Shown piece by piece: positions 57,960 to 64,000 of a stretch of DNA of 64,000 nt. The notes below the pieces were generated by a model that ran no database searches, was not told where the DNA came from, and was given only the letters and a program-made list of their open reading frames with translations. Numbering within the stretch: the first letter of the stretch is position 1; every line of letters starts with the position of its first letter. The translations under genes were made by a program, and so were the position numbers. The stretch is from Tillus elongatus. Lineage: Eukaryota; Arthropoda; Insecta; Coleoptera; Cleridae. The stretch is taken from positions 66,939,529-67,003,528 of the forward strand of contig OZ023269.1 of NCBI GenBank assembly GCA_964006375.1. Reading direction: 5' to 3'.

Positions 57960-58140
57960 ACAAGCATCATGCTGCTCGTCGAGACGATTAACATGACACC
58001 AAACACTATATATCTACACCTGGTAATAACAATATTGGTTTGCGCATGCTCAGCAGCCATTTTCTAAATGTTAATCTTGATCTAGATCTAGATCCAGATT
58101 CGTGATCGAGATTTGCGATCGTGCTTCACGATCCACGATC
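57960..58140 (-). repeat. Partial right terminal repeat of element C
   Basis: The reverse complement matches 42366-42550 (GTGTTTGGTGTCAT, GCGCAAACC, GATCTAGATC, CACGATC). The outer 390 bases present on the left are missing; homology stops at about 58140. Confidence 0.75.
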
Positions 58141-58327
58141 GATTTATTTAAGTTATAAACTAAGATTGATTATTATGCTGTTTCCTAATGAACTCTGTAA
58201 CGCATGAGGTCCATGTCTTGCTGAGTGGACGATATCGGAATGGATATCGTGGTATTGGTCTTACAGCAATCGGCTGCTAGGGAACGTAACTCCTCCATCC
58301 CTGATGTGAAGGACGTCCTCGTTCTTT

Positions 58328-58579
58328 TCAGTAAGTTCTTCTGCTGCAGATCGGTTTTTGATGTATCATGACCTTCTTAAACTTATGTATAGAGATGTAA
58401 CACAGGATGATCATTAAGATGACAGTGATTAGGGTAGTTATCCCCATGTGTGTTGAATGTACCCAAGGATGCAGTACATTATGATGCTTTTTTTTTTCTC
58501 CATCTGACATTTTAATTTGCTGGCTTCCTTGATATGTTGAGGCTGTGGCTGTAAGGGTTGTATCAACTCGGGTACGCAT
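58328..58579 (-). pseudogene. Env-like C-terminal segment of the errantivirus remnant
   Basis: ATG 58579 (MRTRVDTTLT), a helical ectodomain piece, VHSTHMG then the membrane anchor and a basic tail (KFKKVMIHQKPICSRR). The position after integrase and before the presumed LTR fits an errantiviral envelope gene. A second piece lies at 58655-58858. Confidence 0.45.
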
Positions 58580-60820
58580 GTAATGTTTGGACTGGTTTCT
58601 TCATAAGTTTCTGTTCATGGATATTTTGCATTTTCCTGGTTGGCTATGACGGTGTTATTGTGGTTGTCCATCTATTTGATCTTGATGGCATTCTTTAAGG
58701 ATACTGATTTTCTGATGGTGCTGACCAAAATATTTCCATTTCGTAGATGAACGAATGCTGTATAAAGGTTGGTTGTAGTAGCAAGGAGACATGTCAAGAT
58801 GTTCTGTGGGTTGCATCTTTTTTATGTCGTTGATCAATATATTTTGTGGCTTTTTCAACAGAATTGCCGTTGTTTTGCTGTTTACAAATTTTACAGTGGT
58901 GTTTTCAGGTAAAGCGAAGCAGGTGATACAAGGACTTTATTGTTTTGGGTTGTTGGAACAATTCGGAAATAAGATCTTGGAATAGGAATTTTAGGAAATA
59001 ACTGAATCTTTTAAAGATACACATTCAATTTGGTAAATTTAAAAATTTTTAAAAATTTGAATTTAGTGAAAAATTATTCATCGGCATTATGATTAAGCTT
59101 AAATATTTCCTATATTGGTTAACTGATTAAAATTAAGCAAAGTTGTTCCTTGTAATGCTTTTTTACTTTCTGATAGTTTCCAACTTGGTGTTATTTGAAA
59201 TTCTACGACGGCCTTATATTCCGTTCGACGTTGCATCTAGAGTGATCTTTAATGAATCTATATTTTCTTTAGTTGACTGTTTAAAATTCGGTTATAATAA
59301 TTGTTAATGGAATTTTTTTTCATTATTAATCTGATACGCCTGGTGTAATAATATATTAGTTTCTTATATAGTGCGAGATTAAAAATAAAAGTAAAACCTA
59401 TGGTTATGTTTTAGGATTTTAGCGATTTCGACATAATCCTTGAAATAGCCATTAGTTTGGATGGGTTGAAGTTGAAGGCGTAGGGCTGTCCGCAGACATA
59501 GGCACAGCAGGCTCTAAAGAAGGAAATTTCTTTCTTGCTCTTTTAGTCTTATTTCTTGCTTCCTCGAATGAGGAAGGAGTATCTTATTGCGAGGCAACTG
59601 TATAGGATCGGAATGAATTTTATAAAGGGGATCTGCCTTTCGGACTGGTGGTACTCTTACTGCAACGTTTTCCTCGTTTATCTGGATATTTTGTTCTCGA
59701 GTTTCTTTAAGTTTCTCGAGGCGCTCGGTTGTTTTTGTTTTTCATAGATAGACTTGTAAAATGGAAATATTTCTTTTAGTCGTTTATTGTTCGAGAACTG
59801 TTTGATGGGGATCAATACGTGGTGTGTCGTCATATGGGCCATAGAGCAGTTCGAAAGGATAGTGGCCTGTTGAAGAGTGTATCGATTGGTTATAGATCAG
59901 TACAGCTGTGATTATGAGAGACTGAGGGCTTTCGTTTGGATTTTGAATTTTCAGTACACGTATTTTGTCGAGTAGTGTCGAATGTAAAAGTTCTACAGGC
60001 GAATTTGAATTAGGGTTCTGAGGGATAGTAATATGCAAATCGATTTTAAACATGGAACAGAACTCTTTAAGTATGACAGTTTCAAATTCTCGGTCAAAAT
60101 TGGAACAATTTTAGGATAGTTATGGTGAGAGAAAAAGTGACGTAATTTGTTGACTATGGTCAGGGCCGTGGTGTCGGGCATACTTACTGAACAAATCGAC
60201 AATTGTTAAGAATTTGCAGTTATCAAGGCTGAATACATCGAGGTGTACAACTTCGAAGGGTCTAGAAGCAATCAGGGGTCCTTGAGACGGGGGTTTAAAG
60301 GGGTTACGATCATATTTCGCTTGAAGACATACATCACATTTATTAATAAAATCGTCAATTTGGATTTACATGTTGGACCAATAAAATTTTATTTTTAGTT
60401 GTGCGTATGTCTCGTTAGTGCCGTTATGGTTTTGTTCGTGATAGTCTTGGAGCATTCCTTTTTGTTCTATAATTTTAGTTACGTCTTGTTAGCGTTTTGT
60501 ACACTTAATTATTTTAACTTAACTATTGAAAAGATTGGAAGCTATTATTTTAAAGTAATGTTCGAGTTGTGGGTTCAAGAGTAATATGCCGTAATTATTA
60601 TTAGGGTTAATGTAAGATTTTAAAAAGTCAGTCAGCCATCTGATGTGGTTCGTGTTGTTTATGGATGTACACTTTGTAGCATTTATTTTAAAATAAGTTG
60701 TCTGTCTTTATTTCGTTATAAGGGCCATAGTACATAATTATCTGATGTTTAAAGTTATTTCAAGGGTTTTCAGAAATCGGCATACAAAAACGGTTTTTTC
60801 TACAAAGTGCGTTGTGTTTG

Positions 60821-61491
60821 TTAGTCAGAATGTCGTTCGTTTTCCTGAGTGTTAATACATAGGTCTCTAAGATCTTCGTCGTTCAATACTGTAAGTTCTG
60901 ATGGATCCAGATTATTGAAAATTGATGCTAGATCATCGTCGTCTTCAACTGCGTTGATTTCGACACGAGATAAAGCATCGGCTACTACGTTTTCTTTACC
61001 TCTTTTAAATTTAATTTTGTAGTCGAACTCTTCTAATTTCAAACGCCATTTCACTAAACGTGAATTTGGCTCTTTATTAGAAAACAACCATACAAGTGGT
61101 TTGTGATCGGTTTCGACCGTAAATTTATTTCTAAAAAGGTAAGGCCTAAAGTGCTTAGTGTTTTCAACTATCGAAAGGAGTTCCTTCTCAATTGTTGAGT
61201 AATTCCTTTTAGCGGAATTTAGAGTGCGACTATAGTAAGCTATGGGCTTGTCGTTTTGTGACAAAACACCTCCTATAGCGATATTACTAGCGTTAGTAGT
61301 CAGGTGAATTTTTTTGTATAGTCTGGATATGTCAGTGTAGGTGAATTTGTAATAAGTTCTTTGGCTTGTCTGAAGGCATTTATGTAATCTGTGTCGTTAA
61401 TGTCAATTTTAGACTCTCTCTTAAGGCATTTGGTTAAGGGGAATAGGATTTTTGCAAAATTCTTAATGAGGCGGCGGTAATAGCCTATCAA
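60821..61491 (-). pseudogene. pol: RT C-terminus and RNase H of the errantivirus remnant
   Basis: 61491-61300 reads IGYYRRLIKNFAKILFPLTK (RT thumb/connection). 61264-60821 is an open RNase H frame of 147 codons (KPIAYYSRTL, TVETDHKPLVWLFSNKE, KRGKENVVADALSRV). They are separated by a frame change near 61280. Confidence 0.8.
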
Positions 61492-62098
61492 ACTGAGAAA
61501 TGATTTTAATCATTTTTGAGACCTTGGTATAGGGAATTTTTTTATACATTTAACTTTGTTCGGATTTGCTTTCGCGCCGTCTTTTGCGACGATATGTCCA
61601 AAAACTCAACTTATTTTCTAAGGAATTCGGATTTGTCTAATTGTACCTTTAAATTAACGTCCCGTAATTTATGGAAAATTTGTTTGATATGGAGAACGTG
61701 TTCCTGAAGGGATTTAGAGAATATTGTAATATCATCAATGTAGACAAAACAGCTTTTGTAACGGAATTCTTTTAAAACATCATCCGTTACCTTTTTGAAA
61801 GTTATGGCCGAGTTACGGAGACCATGGGGTATTTTTACGTACTCATAATGACCGTTATTTACGCTGAAGGCTGTTTTTTTTAATATCTTCAGGAGTAAAT
61901 TCGATCTGATGAAATCCTGGTGCCAATTTGAGGGTAGTGAAATATGTATATTTTCCTAAATTATTTATAATCTCATCGACTTTTGTTAAGGGGTATTTTT
62001 CAGTTCAGATTCCTATAATCCACGACTAATCGCCATTTTTTTATTTTCTGGCGAGTTTTCGCTCATACCGGAAAGGAATAAGGATATATAGAAGGCCT

Positions 62099-62455
62099 TG
62101 TGTGTTTTTTGTTTCTTTAACGTCGGCCTATTTCCGCGACTATGGCCAATCACCGACGCCCGGGAGCAGTTTCACCTCACTATCCTGGAAATTTTGCCGA
62201 ACCCCTGTTTTTCTGTAAGGAGAGTAGGGATCTTTAAAGTGCCCAACATCGCATGGACACGGGACCGACGGCATTACGCCCTCTCCGAAGGGCGGAACGA
62301 GCAGACATTCAACTTGCTCAAATACAATGCCAGAACCTCGGTTGATGTTAATTTTACAGTTTGTACTGGAAAAGTGAAAGGAGTACCCTGGGATCGAACC
62401 CAGTACCCTTCGGTTTAGAGGCACACGTTCTTACCCCTGAATCACCGAGGTTCTC
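62099..62455 (-). mobile_element. tRNA-derived SINE inside the errantivirus remnant
   Basis: The minus strand starts with box A (TGATTCAGGGG) and box B (GGGTTCGATCCC) at 62450-62390. A body of about 290 bases follows, ending in a T/TTCTTT-rich tail as seen on the plus strand. Flanked by the 13-bp duplication ATATAGAAGGCCT (62086-62098 and 62456-62468), which is RT coding sequence (RPSI). Confidence 0.8.
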
Positions 62456-63260
62456 ATATAGAAGGCCTAATAATTTTATTATCCAATAAATTTTGAATTT
62501 CCTTTTGTATTTCAATGTTCAAGTAGTAGGTATAGATAGGCGGTTCTGGAACCGCCACCCGTCACCGCCACCGGGCGGAGTGGCGGAACTGACCGGACCC
62601 GACCGCCCCCGAGCTAACCCGAGCACAAGGTGGCGGACCCGATCGCCCCCGAGCTAACCCGAGCACAGGGTGGCGGAGCCACTGACCAAACCCGAATATC
62701 TCCGCCACCTGACTTCGTATTTAACCCGAACAAGTAGCGAACTAACCTGAGATGACGTAATCAAATTCAAAAGCCAGCTAACCTGTATTATGCAAACGAG
62801 GAACCGCCATTTAAACATGGCGGCTAGCGCATGCGTACAAGCAATTTTTTATTTGTTGGTTAAAGTCCTACATGTTTGGTATCATATCACTCGTCTAGGT
62901 GAGCAGAATCCAAATTTAACATATGTATATGTGTGCAATAAAATATTTATATTCTTACGTCTTATTGAAATCGGTTCGAGTTAAAGAATCTGTTGAAAGT
63001 AGAGCTGGCAACAAGGTATACATCTAGTGGTAGCCGCGATATCGCTTCCAACTATGACTATATTTAGCATTTCCCGAAATTAACCTTGTTAGCCAACATA
63101 TTTTTCCTCGCAGCTGTTGAAATAACCTTGTGAGCAGTTCATATTTCCTGTTTGTGGTTTTATTTCCGTTGAATGACCTTAAAGTCATATGAAAAAGATA
63201 AAACTCCAGATTTTTTGTATAAAAGGTTGAGAATTTCAAACAAATATTTATTTGTTAAGT

Positions 63261-63587
63261 ATGGCGTATAACTACGAGCGGTGGTATGGACGTAAAAATA
63301 GAATAGGCGATGAAGTGTGTGAATTAAAACAGTTGGTGTTGGAAATACAAAGCGAGGCTTTTACAGATGAACGCGACTCTAAAGGTGAAGACTATGAGAG
63401 TGGTCATATAGTTGAATTATGTGATATATATTTAGCTGGATACTGCTCCACACAGTTCTTCGCTCTAGCGCTCATTCGATACCATCCAGGTGCGCATTTA
63501 AGCAAACCATTTTTCAAATATTTACCTGGAGAAGCTCAAGATCAATATAAAAGTTATTATGATGTAGAAACCATTAGAAATATTTAG
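63261..63587 (+). CDS. Right-end block gene 1 (element D), unknown function
   Basis: 108 residues from ATG 63261, uninterrupted: MAYNYERWYGRKNRIGDEV, CELKQLVLEIQ, acidic DERDSKGEDYESG, then VELCDIYLAGYCSTQFFALA, HLSKPFFKYLPGEAQDQYK. It aligns with 57634-57320 of C. The N-terminal half is helical and the second half has three Cys and aromatic residues. No family recognised. Conservation between diverged elements suggests a real function. Confidence 0.65.
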   Translation: MAYNYERWYGRKNRIGDEVCELKQLVLEIQSEAFTDERDSKGEDYESGHIVELCDIYLAGYCSTQFFALALIRYHPGAHLSKPFFKYLPGEAQDQYKSYYDVETIRNI

Positions 63588-63607
63588 TTTACACAGAAAG
63601 CTGTGAT

Positions 63608-64000
63608 ATGAAGAACATGGAATGTTGTGCGAAATATTATAAGGTGTTTAGTGATTGCAAAAGATTTTTAAAGTTTAACAGTCAACCAACCAGAAGAATA
63701 CAACCAATTAAAGTGGAGAGGGAAAACCTATTTAACATCAAAGTTTACGATAGCAAGGTTAGTTTAAAATTTCTAGCTATGAAAGCTGCTTGGAATTGTT
63801 GTGCCGAAACAATGTGTGACGAAAACGATGGTCCTGATTTCCGTGAACATCATAGGAAAAAGTTATTGTTTAACAAATATCAAGATGATACTAGGATGCT
63901 GATGGAAACAACTTTCAACATCAGAAGATCTGTAAAATTAGTGACTGGTGTTAGTGCAAGAAATGAGTTCACAATACTTGTGAAATTTGTTAACCCTTTG
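63608..64000 (+). CDS. Right-end block gene 2 (element D), partial at window edge
   Basis: ATG 63608 opens 131 codons with no stop to the end: a Cys-bearing N-terminus (CCAKYYKVFSDCKRFLKFN), FLAMKAAWNCCAETMCDEND, then YQDDTRMLMETTFNI and the hydrophobic start of the shared body. It is the most complete view of the N-terminus of this family; A and C lack or break it. It starts 20 bases after gene 1 ends. Confidence 0.65.
   Translation, partial: MKNMECCAKYYKVFSDCKRFLKFNSQPTRRIQPIKVERENLFNIKVYDSKVSLKFLAMKAAWNCCAETMCDENDGPDFREHHRKKLLFNKYQDDTRMLMETTFNIRRSVKLVTGVSARNEFTILVKFVNPL

Larger units (their letters stand above)
58150..62524 (-). mobile_element. Errantivirus-like Ty3/gypsy remnant with env-like gene
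   Basis: Minus strand from 62524: RT (LLDNKIIRPSI, VYIDDITIFSKSLQEH, about 61745), RT end (MIGYYRRLIKNFAKIL, 61491), RNase H (IAYYSRTLNSAKRNYSTIEK, 61240; VVADALSRV), integrase (NSPVELLHSTLLDKIRVLKI, 60000; SSTGHYPFELLYG), then an env-like end with a membrane segment (GITTLITVILMIILCYISI, about 58450). Purine tract and AGTTACG near 58295 may be the start of the 3' LTR. Many breaks. D entered its polymerase at 62525. Confidence 0.7.
62525..64000 (+). mobile_element. Polinton-type element D, left end (continues past the window)
   Basis: Starts AGTAGGTATAGATAGGCGG at 62525, preceded by TCAAGT (a possible target copy). The terminal 400 bases are GC-rich with two copies of a 50-bp unit (CGCCCCCGAGCTAACCCGAG), TGACGTAA at 62753, AACCGCCATTTAAACATGGC (62804) and GCGCATGCGT (62828). 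Two right-end block genes follow in the same orientation as in A. They are intact, so D may be the freshest element. Confidence 0.75.

Noticed and set aside
62098..62424. ORFs on both strands of about 95-106 codons
   Set aside because: Inside a tRNA-derived SINE.

Overview
The window is AT-rich eukaryotic DNA, most likely from an insect (low confidence on the order). It carries spliceosomal introns, TATA boxes, AATAAA signals, tRNA-derived SINEs, Ty3/gypsy and Ty1/copia LTR retrotransposons and long (TA)n arrays. Almost no ordinary host gene is visible. The window is a graveyard of nested mobile elements dominated by Polinton/Maverick-type (adintovirus-like) integrated DNA viruses.

Four Polinton-type elements can be told apart. 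B (left end outside the window, right end at 25828) encodes protein-primed PolB, a chromodomain integrase, two fibre-like proteins, packaging ATPase, a pX-like core protein, adenain-type protease, minor and major capsid proteins and small accessory genes. A (1456-11770) is a complete, smaller element inserted inside the PolB exon of B. It has 148-bp inverted repeats, integrase, fibre-like protein, ATPase, a parvovirus-type phospholipase A2 fused to a pX-like domain, protease, minor capsid, a KilA-N gene, and only the start of the major capsid gene; it has no polymerase. C (41978 to about 58140) has the same core plus PolB, but is heavily decayed and its right terminus is lost. D begins at 62525 and runs off the window. 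The termini seen for A, C and D start AGTAGGTATAGAT; B ends in a close variant.

Between the viruses lie, left to right: the end of an LTR retrotransposon on the minus strand (1-540); a decayed gypsy element (27376-33390) with an array of six hairpins in its leader; an intact copia element (33632-38426) with one uninterrupted 1346-codon gag-pol; a gypsy fragment (38600-41977, minus) split by a 1.57-kb inverted-repeat DNA element; and an errantivirus-like remnant (58150-62524, minus) containing a SINE and entered by D.

How the genes fit together: the morphogenesis block has the same order in A, B and C (integrase, fibre, YWDD-motif protein and ATPase leftward; PLA2/pX, protease, minor capsid and major capsid rightward). 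A bidirectional promoter lies between ATPase and PLA2. A separate block (two unknown proteins, a membrane protein, and a free-standing copy of the PolB N-terminal domain) sits at the right end of C, at the left end of A in the opposite orientation, and at the left end of D. That block, the interchangeable fibre genes and the nested A-in-B arrangement are the most unusual content. Most viral genes carry a few stops or frameshifts, so these are mainly fossils. Several genes are still open: A minor capsid, A protease, A membrane protein, the free-standing PolB N-domain gene of C, and D gene 1.
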